Assembly: GCA_021648125.1 (NCBI GenBank)
Contig: JAKITK010000032.1
Location: 1-35,744, forward strand
Reading direction: 5' to 3'
Length of the DNA: 35,744 nt
Source of the DNA: Lysobacterales bacterium
GTDB taxonomy: Bacteria > Pseudomonadota > Gammaproteobacteria > Xanthomonadales > SZUA-36
Part shown: positions 8,495-17,243 of the stretch, in pieces
How positions within the stretch are numbered: position 1 is the first letter of the stretch
Layout: the number at the start of each line of letters is the position of its first letter
Position numbers and translations under genes: made by a program
The notes under the pieces: generated by a model
What the model was told of the DNA's origin: nothing
Databases searched by the model: none
What the model saw: only the letters and a program-made list of their open reading frames with translations

Positions 8495-10173
8495 ACATTT
8501 TCTCCTAATTGGCCAGCCGCCCATACCGCCAATTGCCCACGATTGATCTTTGAATTGTGCCGAATATCAACCGGGAAACCTGGATGAAAGAGGACTGTTT
8601 TTATACTTTGTGTGAGTGAATTTGCTTGTGCGGTATGCAATAAATCAGTGCGTACTTGAGCCTTTGCTAGCGCATTCAGCTTGCCTTTGAGTTCAACACA
8701 CAATGTCGGGGTTTGCGTACCGCGCTTGCCCAAACCAACCAATGCGGAACGCAATAGTTCAGGGTGTGGGTTAAATACGGCTTCACAGCGATCGGCAAAT
8801 AATACTTCCCCGCTGGTTTCCAGCCGTTGGGTAACCCGGCCGTAATACCACAAACGACCGGCATTATCGATACTGCCAGCGTCACCCATACGATGCCAGA
8901 TTGTGCCATCAACATCGCGAATTTTTGCCAGTGCAGTTTGCTTTTCACGCTTCCAATATTGGTCTGTACAGCTGGGGCCAGAGACTATTATTTCACCCGC
9001 CTTGCCCGTAGGCATTGCTGTAATTTCATCCATTGAAGTGATTGCATGCTCACTTATATTGATGATTTTTATTCGGTTAGGCGCCACAGGGTGTCCTACA
9101 CAAATTCCGCTGCCAGATGCCGACAGTGCCTGAAGTTCTGGGTTTATTTGTTTACCGGAAATAGTGCATACCGGAAGACATTCTGTTGCCCCATAGGGGG
9201 TGTGTATTTCGGCATCATCCGCGAGGGCTTTTTCCATCCGCCGGATTACTCGGATAGGTACAGCGGCACCAGCGGAAATTACCCGGCGCACACTGTTTAA
9301 CTTGATGTTGTTATCTACCAAATAATGACTGAGGGTATTTAGCAGTGCCGGTGAACCAAAAATGTTATTTACCTGAAACGCCTCAATAGTTTTAACCAAT
9401 ACTTTTGGGTTGGCTTTCGCCGGTCGGGTCGGGTCCATTCGCGGCACAATGGTTGTCATACCCAATGCGGGGTCAAATAGTGCAAATGGCGGGAAAGTGG
9501 GTAATCCGACTTCACCGGGCTTAATATTAAAAGCCTGTTTTAGCATTTCTACTTGGGCGCTAAAATGTCGGTGCCGATACACTACTCCCTTGGGTATTCC
9601 GGTAGAGCCTGAAGTAAACAAAATAGCGGCCATATCTTCTGCATCTGGCAAGTGCAGCATTTCGCCGGAGCTACGATTACCCAGCTTACGCAATGTTTTC
9701 AGGTTAATTCCACCCAGTCCAAGGGTCGGGCCGGCGGTCACAAATTGGCGACAGGATGGTTTCGCCCAGCCTAATATTTTGCGCGCCACTTGAGCTTTGG
9801 TAATTCCAATAAATGCTTTCGGTGCGGCTTCCTCAAGACAACTCTTTAAGGGTTTAATACCAATGCCGGGGTCTACCAATACCGGAACAATACCGGCCTT
9901 GAACATGGCAAAAAACATGGCGATAAAATCCAGCCCCGGGGTCAGCATCAGTGCTGTTCTGGTACCCGGCTCTAGTCCATATTCGAGCAAACCACGAGCA
10001 TAAACATTGCTCAGTTCATTTAGTTCTTTATAGGTTTTATGGGTATATTTATACGGCTGTAACAAACCACCCTGAGGATAATGAATGGCAATACTGTGGG
10101 GTTGTTGCTCGGCCTGCCAGCTTAAAGCACCAGCAATATTCTTAAACTGACCGGTATTCCAATCAGTCGACAC
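8491..10173 (-). CDS. oleC: OleC, beta-lactone synthetase
   Basis: An AMP-binding (ANL superfamily) enzyme of 560 residues. OleC activates 2-alkyl-3-hydroxy acids with ATP and closes them to beta-lactones, the olefin precursors. The P-loop is AILFTSGSTGIPKGVVYRH (about 187-205); the adenine motif is TPYGATECLPV; the hinge region is WYYGRVTQRLETSGE. The C-terminal half ends with HNSKINRGQLAVWA, carrying the conserved Lys-type region. The GTG start at 10173 overlaps the end of oleB by 11 bases. The ole context separates it from ordinary acyl-CoA synthetases. Confidence 0.92.
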   Translation of the reverse strand: MSTDWNTGQFKNIAGALSWQAEQQPHSIAIHYPQGGLLQPYKYTHKTYKELNELSNVYARGLLEYGLEPGTRTALMLTPGLDFIAMFFAMFKAGIVPVLVDPGIGIKPLKSCLEEAAPKAFIGITKAQVARKILGWAKPSCRQFVTAGPTLGLGGINLKTLRKLGNRSSGEMLHLPDAEDMAAILFTSGSTGIPKGVVYRHRHFSAQVEMLKQAFNIKPGEVGLPTFPPFALFDPALGMTTIVPRMDPTRPAKANPKVLVKTIEAFQVNNIFGSPALLNTLSHYLVDNNIKLNSVRRVISAGAAVPIRVIRRMEKALADDAEIHTPYGATECLPVCTISGKQINPELQALSASGSGICVGHPVAPNRIKIINISEHAITSMDEITAMPTGKAGEIIVSGPSCTDQYWKREKQTALAKIRDVDGTIWHRMGDAGSIDNAGRLWYYGRVTQRLETSGEVLFADRCEAVFNPHPELLRSALVGLGKRGTQTPTLCVELKGKLNALAKAQVRTDLLHTAQANSLTQSIKTVLFHPGFPVDIRHNSKINRGQLAVWAAGQLGENV

Positions 10174-11080
10174 TGTTGTGACCGCAATCAGCTGTTGGCT
10201 TGCCGATGAACTTACTTATAATTTCAATCAGTTCCGGCCCGCCGTCTTCGAGAATATAATGACCGCAATCGGGAAAACGGTGAACTTCGGCCTGTGGGAA
10301 GTACTGCAACCATTTATTCAGAAATGGCGCATCAAAAACGAAATCTTTTTCACCCCAGGCAATAAGACAGGGTTTATCTGCCAGCAAAGGCAGCTTTTCT
10401 GCGGTTTGTTCTAAAATATCATAGCCCGGGTCCTTACTACTTAAGGGGATATCCTGTACAAATCGCGCTGTAGCAATGCGGTTAGCCGGGGTGTCATAAG
10501 GTAGTTTATAGGCATCACGAATGGCTTTGCTAACGGGTTTTTTGAAACCAACACGGGCTGCAATCCCGGAAAAAGCATTAAAACGGGTGGTTAGGTATTG
10601 CCCGAGCTTCAGATCGCGAACAAAACTCAAAGCTGGTGGTATGCGCTTATCTTCCGGTATCGGAAATGCCGCCGTGTTCATAATAACTAATTTATCAATT
10701 AGCTCAGGATGTTGAACCGCCCAAGCATTACCTATCATTCCACCCCAGTCGTGGACGACTAATGTGAGCGGTTGCTGTAAATCTAAATGTTTGACCAGCG
10801 TTGCAATATCTTCAATACGACTTGCTAGGCGATAGTCATATTGCTCGTCACCGGGTTTGTCGGAAAGCCCGCAGCCAATGTGGTCTGGAACAATGCAGCG
10901 AAAGTTATCACTTAATGCCAACACCAGATTCCGGTAATAGAAAGACCATGTAGGATTTCCATGCAGCATAAGCACAGGTGGCGCATCACGCTTGCCTTCA
11001 TCAAGATAATGTAGCTTTAAATCACCCCGAACATGCAGATAATTACTGCTGAACGGATACAGTTGTATAGATGGTCTCAT
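10163..11080 (-). CDS. oleB: OleB, beta-lactone decarboxylase (alpha/beta-hydrolase)
   Basis: OleB decarboxylates the OleC beta-lactone to the cis-olefin. The 305-residue protein belongs to the haloalkane-dehalogenase-like alpha/beta-hydrolases. Visible features are the oxyanion turn HGNPTWSF (40-47), the nucleophile Asp111 in VVHDWGGMIGNAW, the acid region LIAWGEKDFVFDAP, and His274 in DCGHYILED. An ATG start lies 16 bases after the oleA stop with a weak aagag upstream. Without the neighbours it would be called a haloalkane dehalogenase; the operon makes OleB the better call. OleB and OleC are separate proteins here, as in Xanthomonas and Shewanella, and not the actinobacterial fusion. Confidence 0.92.
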   Translation of the reverse strand: MRPSIQLYPFSSNYLHVRGDLKLHYLDEGKRDAPPVLMLHGNPTWSFYYRNLVLALSDNFRCIVPDHIGCGLSDKPGDEQYDYRLASRIEDIATLVKHLDLQQPLTLVVHDWGGMIGNAWAVQHPELIDKLVIMNTAAFPIPEDKRIPPALSFVRDLKLGQYLTTRFNAFSGIAARVGFKKPVSKAIRDAYKLPYDTPANRIATARFVQDIPLSSKDPGYDILEQTAEKLPLLADKPCLIAWGEKDFVFDAPFLNKWLQYFPQAEVHRFPDCGHYILEDGGPELIEIISKFIGKPTADCGHNSVD

Positions 11081-11096
11081 CAGTAAATAACTCTTG

Positions 11097-12113
11097 TTAC
11101 CAGATAATTTCTGCCATCGAACAGTTCAGACCAGAACCAATACCCAGCAGAGCTACCCGGTCGCCTTTTTTCAGACGGCCTAATTCAGCCGCCTTTACCA
11201 GCGCAATTGGCACAGCGGCAGGGCCGATATTACCAAACTCAGGGTATATTGCGTGTACCTTGTTTATATCCAGACCAAGCAACTTCACCAATGCTTCGGT
11301 ATGTACCTTGCTAACCTGGTGAATCACGACCTGATCCAGTTCTGCAGGCACCCAGTTAAATACACTTTTTGCCACTTGAAAAGTCGCTGCTGCAAGCTTT
11401 AATCCTTCGGTTAATAACACTTTAGTATTGGTCACCATGCAATCCATCTGCCCGTGGCAAAGGTCGCTAAATTGTGTTGCTGCACGGGACACGCTACCCA
11501 GATAGGCATGCCCATCGGGTGAAATTTCTTTGCGGGATAAAATCATAGCGACACCGCCTGAACCCAGTGTCAGGGATGCAAATTCTGCACGAAATTGTTG
11601 TTCGGTCACGCCCTTACCTAACAAGCGCTTAATGGTTGCTTCTGTAATCGGGCGGCTGGATTCACCATTAACTACTAGAGCGTAATCAATTTCGCCACGC
11701 TCCAGCATACGCGCAGCCGCATCCATTCCATTTAAAAAGGCTAAACATGCATTGCCCATATCGAAGTTCATGCAATGGTCGGACAAGCCCAGTTTTCCAT
11801 GAACAATACATGCAGTTGAGGGCTCGAGATAATCGCGACATACAGAAGTATTGATTACTACGCCTATTTTTTTGCGATCTATACCGGCTTCCTCAATGGC
11901 TTTTTCGGCCGCAAGCGTGGCTGCATCAGAGGGCATAGTGCCTTCTTCCCAAAACCTGCGGGCAGCAATCCCAGAGACCTTCTCCAGTAAATTACCTCGA
12001 ATACCAAGGCGTTTGAAAGTGGGTTGCAACTGCTCTTCTATTTCTGCTGATGTAACTCGAATGGGTGCATCTATTGCGGCTAGAGCCTGAATAACAACAT
12101 TATTGAATTTCAT
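11097..12113 (-). CDS. oleA: OleA, fatty acyl-CoA head-to-head condensing thiolase
   Basis: Condenses two fatty acyl-CoA molecules to a 2-alkyl-3-ketoacid, the first step of head-to-head hydrocarbon synthesis. The 338-residue protein has the OleA signatures: Cys123 in MGNACLAFLNG, Glu97 in CRDYLEPS (26 residues before the Cys, the same spacing as Glu117 and Cys143 of the Xanthomonas enzyme), His in VIHQVSKVHTE and Asn in YPEFGNIGPAAVP. The ATG at 12113 follows AGGAAATCC. First gene of oleABCD. It diverges from pyrC across about 130 bases. KASIII is an alternative superfamily call, but the Glu and the ole operon decide it. Confidence 0.95.
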   Translation of the reverse strand: MKFNNVVIQALAAIDAPIRVTSAEIEEQLQPTFKRLGIRGNLLEKVSGIAARRFWEEGTMPSDAATLAAEKAIEEAGIDRKKIGVVINTSVCRDYLEPSTACIVHGKLGLSDHCMNFDMGNACLAFLNGMDAAARMLERGEIDYALVVNGESSRPITEATIKRLLGKGVTEQQFRAEFASLTLGSGGVAMILSRKEISPDGHAYLGSVSRAATQFSDLCHGQMDCMVTNTKVLLTEGLKLAAATFQVAKSVFNWVPAELDQVVIHQVSKVHTEALVKLLGLDINKVHAIYPEFGNIGPAAVPIALVKAAELGRLKKGDRVALLGIGSGLNCSMAEIIW

Positions 12114-12146
12114 GGATTTCCTATCTTCTATTTTTATAGTATGTAT

Positions 12147-12152
12147 TATAAT
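12147..12152 (+). promoter_or_regulatory. Candidate -10 box for pyrC in the oleA/pyrC divergent region
   Basis: A perfect TATAAT lies 92 bases before the pyrC ATG. The overlapping ATTATA (12145-12150) could serve as a -10 box in the other direction for oleA. No clear -35 was recognised for either. Position and sequence only. Confidence 0.35.
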
Positions 12153-12220
12153 CTGTGCTTAGCAAGATGTTTGATATTTCACAAATAAAAACATCTGACA
12201 GGCCAATAACGCACCATTTC

Positions 12221-12240
12221 AGCATTCGGAATGCTAGGGG
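12221..12240 (+). promoter_or_regulatory. Leader hairpin abutting the pyrC ribosome-binding site
   Basis: AGCATT (12221-12226), loop CGG and AATGCT (12230-12235) form a perfect 6-bp stem-loop that ends directly at the AGGGG Shine-Dalgarno (12236-12240), with the ATG at 12245. Enterobacterial pyrC is controlled by a leader hairpin at its ribosome-binding site. The one here lies upstream of the SD rather than masking it, so the mechanism would differ. Function is inference. Confidence 0.35.
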
Positions 12241-12244
12241 TACT

Positions 12245-13279
12245 ATGAAAACAATCACCTTAACTCGCCCGGACGACTGGCATTTACACCTTCGCGACAA
12301 CAATGTATTGAATTCGGTGGTGGCCGATACTGCAAGCCGTTTTGCGCGAGCCATCATTATGCCAAACTTAAGCCCACCCGTCACAACTACTGACCAGGCA
12401 TTGGCTTATCGGCAGCGTATCATTAAGACTATTCCAGGTCAGCTCGTGTTTAAACCATTAATGACGCTTTACCTTACAGACAATACCGCAGTTGAGGAAA
12501 TCACTACCGCAGTAAAATCCGCCTGTATCTACGGCGTTAAATGGTACCCTGCTGGTGCCACCACCAATGCAGCTTCAGGGGTTACTGATATTCGTCACTG
12601 TGAGGCCGTTTTGGCTGCCATGCAAGAGCACGACCTGCCGTTACTGGTGCATGCTGAAGTCACCGATCCTGAAATTGATGTATTTGATCGTGAAGCCGTG
12701 TTTATTCAACGCCACCTACAACCCGTGATCGAAAAATTTCCGCGTTTACGGGTGATATTTGAACACATAACCACCCAGGATGCGGTGGAGTTTGTAGAAC
12801 AAGCTTCACCCCAAGTTGCCGCCACCATTACCGCACACCACTTGTTGCTTAACCGTAATCATATGTTTAACGGCGGCTTGCACCCGCATCACTACTGCCT
12901 GCCCTTGCTCAAGCGCGAACAACATCGGCAAGCACTGGTTAAAGCAGCAACCAGTGGTAACCCTAAGTTTTTTCTGGGTACCGACAGCGCCCCGCACCCG
13001 CGCGATGCCAAGGAATCAGCCTGTGGGTGTGCCGGCATTTACACCGCACATGCCGCTATCGAGTTATATGCCGAAGTTTTTGAACAAGCCGGCGCGCTCG
13101 ATAAGCTCGAAGCCTTCGCCAGCTTCCACGGCCCGGACTTCTACCACTTACCCCGCAATCAGGAAACCATTACGTTGCAAAAACAGGCGTGGAAAGTACC
13201 TGCTGAATTAGAGTTGGGAGATAAAACCTGTGTTCCCTTCAGAGCCGGGGAAATGGTTGAGTGGAAATTACCAAATTAA
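12245..13279 (+). CDS. pyrC: Dihydroorotase, class II
   Basis: Cyclises carbamoyl-aspartate to dihydroorotate in de novo pyrimidine synthesis. The ATG at 12245 ([18 protein letters not shown]) gives 344 residues, the family's normal length, with AGGGG 5 bases upstream. The frame is open 30 codons further but that extension is not typical. The binuclear zinc site is visible: HLHLRD, the carboxylated Lys in [44 protein letters not shown], and the catalytic Asp in [17 protein letters not shown]. Divergent from oleA. Confidence 0.95.
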   Translation: MKTITLTRPDDWHLHLRDNNVLNSVVADTASRFARAIIMPNLSPPVTTTDQALAYRQRIIKTIPGQLVFKPLMTLYLTDNTAVEEITTAVKSACIYGVKWYPAGATTNAASGVTDIRHCEAVLAAMQEHDLPLLVHAEVTDPEIDVFDREAVFIQRHLQPVIEKFPRLRVIFEHITTQDAVEFVEQASPQVAATITAHHLLLNRNHMFNGGLHPHHYCLPLLKREQHRQALVKAATSGNPKFFLGTDSAPHPRDAKESACGCAGIYTAHAAIELYAEVFEQAGALDKLEAFASFHGPDFYHLPRNQETITLQKQAWKVPAELELGDKTCVPFRAGEMVEWKLPN

Positions 13280-13370
13280 TCCTCGGCTTTCCGGAAAAGT
13301 GAACCTTTAACAAGCCTTCAAGTATTTTTGCACGCAAAAGACCAACTAAGCTAACAAATAATTGGTGTTT

Positions 13371-13401
13371 TTTTAGTTAATGTTTCATTTTAGTTGCGTT
13401 T
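13371..13401 (+). promoter_or_regulatory. Direct repeat upstream of the dienoyl-CoA isomerase gene
   Basis: TTTTAGTTaatGTTT (13371-13385) is repeated as TTTTAGTTgcgTTT (13388-13401), a 17-base period. It sits 65-95 bases before the preferred ATG, where an operator could lie. A short TTCATC triplication (about 13429-13446) follows. Function is not established. Confidence 0.25.
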
Positions 13402-13465
13402 GGGGGGTTGGAACATTTATCCTTTATCCTCATCTTCATCTTCATCAAAAAAGGATATGGCTTTT

Positions 13466-14320
13466 ATGACCACATACACATGTTTTGACGTAGATATTAG
13501 TGATGGTGTTGTTCATATTGTGTTGAAAAGAGGCGACGCACTCAATACGATGACCCCAGCATTTTGGCAAGAATTGCCAGAGATTGTTCGCAGGATTGAC
13601 GATGAGGCCGAGGGGCGGGTCATCGTAATTTCCTCAACGGGCAAGCATTTCACCGCCGGGATGGATTTTGAAGTATTTGGCGCAAGTGGTGGCTTGATGG
13701 GAACTGATAGCGCTGAGGCGCAAAGCAATGGTCAAAGGCGCGAATCGCTTCGAGGGTTTGTAGCTATGTTGCAAGATACATTTAGCGCATTAGAGGCCGT
13801 CCGGATGCCGGTTCTGGTTGCTGTACAAGGGGGATGTATTGGCGGTGGTATTGATATGATTTCGGCTGCTGACATACGTTATTGTACCGAAGATGCATTT
13901 TTCTGTATTCAGGAAATCAATTTGGGTATGGTCGCAGATGTCGGAACTTTTCCACGCCTTGCTCATTTGATTCCACAGGGCTGGATCCGCGAAATGGCCT
14001 ATACGGGTCGGCGCTTATCAGCTGATAAAGCCAAGCAGATCGGGCTGGTAAATGAAATTTACGACACCCAAGAAAACATGCTAAAAGCAGTGCTGGGCAC
14101 GGCCCGCGAGATCGCCGCCAAAGCGCCTTTGGCCATATCTGGCTCCAAGACCATGATCAATTATGCCCGTGACCACAGCATTCGCGACAGTCTTGATTAT
14201 ATTGCCACATGGCAGGCAGGTATGTTCCAGCCAGCAGATATAATGGAAAGCGTGGCGGCACAAAAAGAAAAACGCGAGCCGAATTATCTAGATTTACGGC
14301 CGATTAAAAAATCCATTTAG
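13466..14320 (+). CDS. Delta3,5-Delta2,4-dienoyl-CoA isomerase (ECH1-like crotonase)
   Basis: A 284-residue crotonase-fold protein close to eukaryotic ECH1, which moves the double bonds of 3,5-dienoyl-CoA to 2,4-dienoyl-CoA during oxidation of unsaturated chains. Asp130 (GGGIDMIS), Glu150 (CIQEINLG) and Asp158 (ADVGTF) have exactly the 20- and 8-residue spacing of the rat ECH1 catalytic residues (Asp176, Glu196, Asp204). The segments AADIRYCTEDAFF and NYARDHSIRDSLDYIATWQ are also ECH1-like. I chose ATG 13466 because AGGA lies 10 bases upstream. ATG 13457 is too close to that site, and the TTG at 13394 adds a poly-Ser tract from a TTCATC repeat. The product would feed the dienoyl-CoA reductase at 22532. 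Confidence 0.85.
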   Translation: MTTYTCFDVDISDGVVHIVLKRGDALNTMTPAFWQELPEIVRRIDDEAEGRVIVISSTGKHFTAGMDFEVFGASGGLMGTDSAEAQSNGQRRESLRGFVAMLQDTFSALEAVRMPVLVAVQGGCIGGGIDMISAADIRYCTEDAFFCIQEINLGMVADVGTFPRLAHLIPQGWIREMAYTGRRLSADKAKQIGLVNEIYDTQENMLKAVLGTAREIAAKAPLAISGSKTMINYARDHSIRDSLDYIATWQAGMFQPADIMESVAAQKEKREPNYLDLRPIKKSI

Positions 14321-14350
14321 GCTAAATTCAGGGCTGGTAGGATAAGTGCT

Positions 14351-14998
14351 CTAGCGCCGCCGCATCATGGGGGCCAGCATATTGATGAACTCTTCCATAA
14401 TTTCATTTAGCGCTTTGGGGTCCTCCACAAAGGCCTCATGGGTAATCAGTCCTCGATAGAAAACACGGGCAATTTTCCAGACACGGGCTAGGCGCGCGTC
14501 GTCACCGTCGATCAATATGTAGTTTTGCAAGACCGAGTCTTGGAGACGCGCGTTCCAGCGCACCAAATCGGGTTTGATTCGCTGCTTTAGCTTTATGTCA
14601 GTTCTATAGGCAATCAGAATTTCCAAAAAGGCACGGGCTTCTGCGGTATTGGCGACTTGTTCCCATACTCGGCGTAATTCGGCCTTCATCACTGTCAGCT
14701 CGCATTGCTCTGGAGACAGGTCGGTATTTGGTACCGGCTTTTTTGGTAAATTGGCAGCCGGGCGCAGGATTTTATTGGTCGTTTCAACAATCAAATCTTC
14801 TTTGGTAGGGAAGTGGTGCGTGAGTGCTCCACGCGAAACGCCCGCCTCTTGCGTGATCCGGCTAGTGCTGGTGTTGGCATAGCCGTACTTGTCGAGGCAG
14901 CGAATGGTGGCTGCGCACAGTGCGTCTTTGGTTTCGCGCACCTGTTGTTCGCGTCGGGTCAATTGTTGCTTTCCACCGCTGTTTGATCGAGTTTTCAT
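14351..14998 (-). CDS. TetR-family repressor, AtuR-like position
   Basis: A 215-residue TetR-type regulator. The N-terminal HTH is clear (TSTSRITQEAGVSRGALTHHFPTKEDLIVE, about residues 42-71), followed by an all-helical ligand-binding domain. It points away from the atuA-like gene, as AtuR does in Pseudomonas, where that TetR repressor binds inverted repeats in the atuR-atuA gap. A perfect palindrome lies in the equivalent gap here. The isomerase gene at 13466 converges on it, with 30 bases between stops. The ATG at 14998 has no strong ribosome-binding site. The ligand is probably an acyl-CoA or terpenoid intermediate (inference). Confidence 0.85.
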   Translation of the reverse strand: MKTRSNSGGKQQLTRREQQVRETKDALCAATIRCLDKYGYANTSTSRITQEAGVSRGALTHHFPTKEDLIVETTNKILRPAANLPKKPVPNTDLSPEQCELTVMKAELRRVWEQVANTAEARAFLEILIAYRTDIKLKQRIKPDLVRWNARLQDSVLQNYILIDGDDARLARVWKIARVFYRGLITHEAFVEDPKALNEIMEEFINMLAPMMRRR

Positions 14999-15271
14999 TG
15001 CTGTAATTTAGTCACTATCATGGAGACGAGGCTTTCTTTGTTTCGCTTGATGCATGGAGTCATAGGCGTTCAGATAGACTTCTTTCGTGCTTCACGCTAC
15101 GCCACAGCTGCTTTAGAAACACATTGTCCGCCATGCGTATTGGTTTTGAGTACCTTGGTGAATACCTCACTGGTATACCGCTATCTCCTAGTCTGTATTG
15201 GAGATGCTCAGCATTTGATAATGGCACACTTGTTGACTCAGTTCCAATACTTTTTTAATAAATCAAATAAC

Positions 15272-15289
15272 AAACAGAACATTCTGTTT
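15272..15289. promoter_or_regulatory. Perfect palindromic operator, probably for the TetR repressor
   Basis: AAACAGAA (15272-15279), two central bases CA, and TTCTGTTT (15282-15289) form an exact 8+8 inverted repeat, the size and symmetry usual for TetR-family operators. It covers the place where the -35 element would lie for the TATAAT at 15308, so bound repressor would block RNA polymerase. Binding by the neighbouring TetR protein is inference from position. Confidence 0.65.
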
Positions 15290-15307
15290 TTTTAATTGAA
15301 AACACGA

Positions 15308-15313
15308 TATAAT
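15308..15313 (+). promoter_or_regulatory. Candidate -10 box of the atu-like operon
   Basis: A perfect TATAAT, 95 bases before the atuA-like ATG. The matching -35 region (about 15285-15290) is poor and lies in the palindrome's right arm, which fits a repressed or activator-aided promoter. Confidence 0.4.
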
Positions 15314-15407
15314 GAACTGCGTATCTGAATAAGTAAGCAAGTCCTAATTTATTTTTGTTCAAGACAGGCTTGAACAAAGGTATTGGAAATACACTTAGAG
15401 ACCATTT

Positions 15408-17243
15408 ATGGCTAACAGCAAAATCATTAAAATCGGAGGGGCCAGTGGATATTGGGGCGAATCGGATATGGCGGTGCCGCAATTTCTCGCTGACAGTCGC
15501 CTTGATTATATTGTCTTTGACTATCTTGCCGAAATCACCATGTCGATTATGGCGCGGGCGCGGGCCAAAGACGCGAGCAAGGGTTATGCACTCGACTTTG
15601 TTTCCTCGGTTCTAAAACCAAATTTGCTGGAAATTGCTAACCAAGGTGTCAAGATTATTTCCAATGCGGGCGGTGTAAACCCCGTTGCTTGCGGTGCAGC
15701 TATCAGGGAATTACTCAAGGAGCTAGGGCTGGATTTACGGGTTGCCGTTATTACAGGCGATGATATTTTAGCGTCTATACGCGCGGGTGACCGGGGATCA
15801 CTCCGCGAAATGTATGCAGGTACAGCACTGCCAGCAGCTGAAAAAACCATGAGTGCCAATGCTTATCTTGGTGCATTCCCCATAGCCGAGGCTCTGAATA
15901 AGGGCGCGGATATTGTTGTTACGGGCCGTTGCGTAGATAGCGCGGTGACGCTCGGGGCGTGTATCCATGAATTTGGCTGGGCGGCGGAGGATCTTGACGC
16001 GCTAGCGGGCGGTTCACTTGCCGGCCATGTGATCGAGTGCGGGCCACAAGCCACAGGCGGTAATTTTACCGACTGGCGCGAAGTGTCGGATAATCTTGCG
16101 AACATTGGTTACCCTATAGTCGAGATCACGCCCGCGGGCACATTCATCTGTACAAAACCAAAAAACAGCGGCGGCATGGTAACGATTGGCACGATTAGCG
16201 AGCAAATTGTTTACGAAATTGGCGACCCGCAAGCCTATATATTGCCTGATGTGATTTGCGATTTCGCCGGGATAAAGCTTGAGAAAATAGCAAAGAACCG
16301 CATTCGTGTTAGTGGTGCGCGCGGTTCTGCCGCGCCGGACAGTTATAAAGCCAGCATCACCTATATGGATGGCTATCGTGGCGTAATGTCGTTAAGTTTT
16401 ACAGGCTTTGAAGCTGATGAGAAAGTTAAGGTGTTCTCTGATGCTGTTCTTGTGCGTGCGCGCGAGAAACTTGGGCTAATGAATGCACCGGACTATACAG
16501 AAATTAGCCTAGAAGTTTTGGGCACGGAATGTCAATACGGAAGTGCTGCCCAAACTCCCAAAAGAGCGGAGGGGGGAGCGCGGGAGATTATCGGCAAATT
16601 CGCTTTCAAGCACAGTGATCAAAAAGCGATAATTTTGCTATTTAAAGAGATCACCGGCATGGCGCTGGCCTCACCTGCCGGACTGTCCGGCCTAGGAGGC
16701 GGGCGGCCTAAACCTTCTCCCGTTGTCCGCCTGTTTTCTTGCACAATACCCAAAAACAGTTTGACAGTGTCAGTCGAAATTGACGGCGAGACATCCGAAA
16801 TCCAAATTGCCAAAGGCCAGATTTTCAACCCGGAAATTATCGAACGACCTGCCCTGCCTTCAGGTTTATCCGCTGGTGAAATGACGACAGTCCCATTGAT
16901 CAAACTGGCCTGGGGTCGTAGTGGCGACAAAGGAAACAAAGCCAATATCGGGATTGTTGCCCGTAAGCCGGAATACCTGCCTTACATTGTTTCTGCACTC
17001 ACAGAGCAAGTTGTGGCTGAACGTTTTGCCCATTTTCTGGACGGGCCTTTAGATGAGTTGGCTAACCCGGTTGAGCGATTTTTAATGCCAGGACTGAGCG
17101 CTATCAATTTTCTCTTGCATGATGTTTTGGGCGGCGGCGGTATGGCCAGCCTACGCAATGACCCGCAGGGAAAGTGCTATGCCCAGATACTTTTAGATCA
17201 TCCTATTGCAGTGCCTATACAAATTGTAGAGAGCTTATCATGA
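15408..17243 (+). CDS. AtuA-like protein (DUF1446 plus C-terminal AtuA-like domain)
   Basis: The 611-residue protein matches AtuA of the acyclic terpene utilisation cluster. The DUF1446 domain covers about residues 5-450 (IGGASGYWGESDMAVPQFL; IISNAGGVNPVACG; IVVTGRCVDSAVTLG; GHVIECGPQATGG). A C-terminal ferredoxin-like domain (about 500-608) carries LAWGRSGDKGNKANIGIVAR. AtuA is needed for growth on citronellol in Pseudomonas, but its reaction has not been firmly assigned. First gene of an operon whose genes overlap or nearly touch. The ATG at 15408 is the natural start, with only a weak agaga upstream. Its stop overlaps the next start (ATGA), so the two are translationally coupled. Confidence 0.85.
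   Translation: MANSKIIKIGGASGYWGESDMAVPQFLADSRLDYIVFDYLAEITMSIMARARAKDASKGYALDFVSSVLKPNLLEIANQGVKIISNAGGVNPVACGAAIRELLKELGLDLRVAVITGDDILASIRAGDRGSLREMYAGTALPAAEKTMSANAYLGAFPIAEALNKGADIVVTGRCVDSAVTLGACIHEFGWAAEDLDALAGGSLAGHVIECGPQATGGNFTDWREVSDNLANIGYPIVEITPAGTFICTKPKNSGGMVTIGTISEQIVYEIGDPQAYILPDVICDFAGIKLEKIAKNRIRVSGARGSAAPDSYKASITYMDGYRGVMSLSFTGFEADEKVKVFSDAVLVRAREKLGLMNAPDYTEISLEVLGTECQYGSAAQTPKRAEGGAREIIGKFAFKHSDQKAIILLFKEITGMALASPAGLSGLGGGRPKPSPVVRLFSCTIPKNSLTVSVEIDGETSEIQIAKGQIFNPEIIERPALPSGLSAGEMTTVPLIKLAWGRSGDKGNKANIGIVARKPEYLPYIVSALTEQVVAERFAHFLDGPLDELANPVERFLMPGLSAINFLLHDVLGGGGMASLRNDPQGKCYAQILLDHPIAVPIQIVESLS

Larger units (their letters stand above)
14999..15407. other. tetR/atuA divergent regulatory region, 409 bases
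   Basis: This gap holds the presumed promoters of the repressor and the carboxylase operon, with the palindrome and -10 box listed separately. A 91-codon open frame (15020-15295) runs across the operator, has no ribosome-binding site and shows no family features, so I do not call it a gene. No second clear inverted repeat was found by eye. Confidence 0.5.

Noticed and set aside
10163-11080. Haloalkane dehalogenase as the product
   Set aside because: The fold and motifs fit, but the oleA-B-C-D order with overlapping genes makes OleB the better call.
13429-13446. Phase-variable TTCATC repeat controlling the isomerase gene
   Set aside because: There are only about three copies, too few to support slippage, and the preferred start lies downstream of the repeat.
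15020-15295. A 91-codon open frame between tetR and the atuA-like gene
   Set aside because: It has no ribosome-binding site, runs through the palindromic operator, and its product shows no family features or normal composition.
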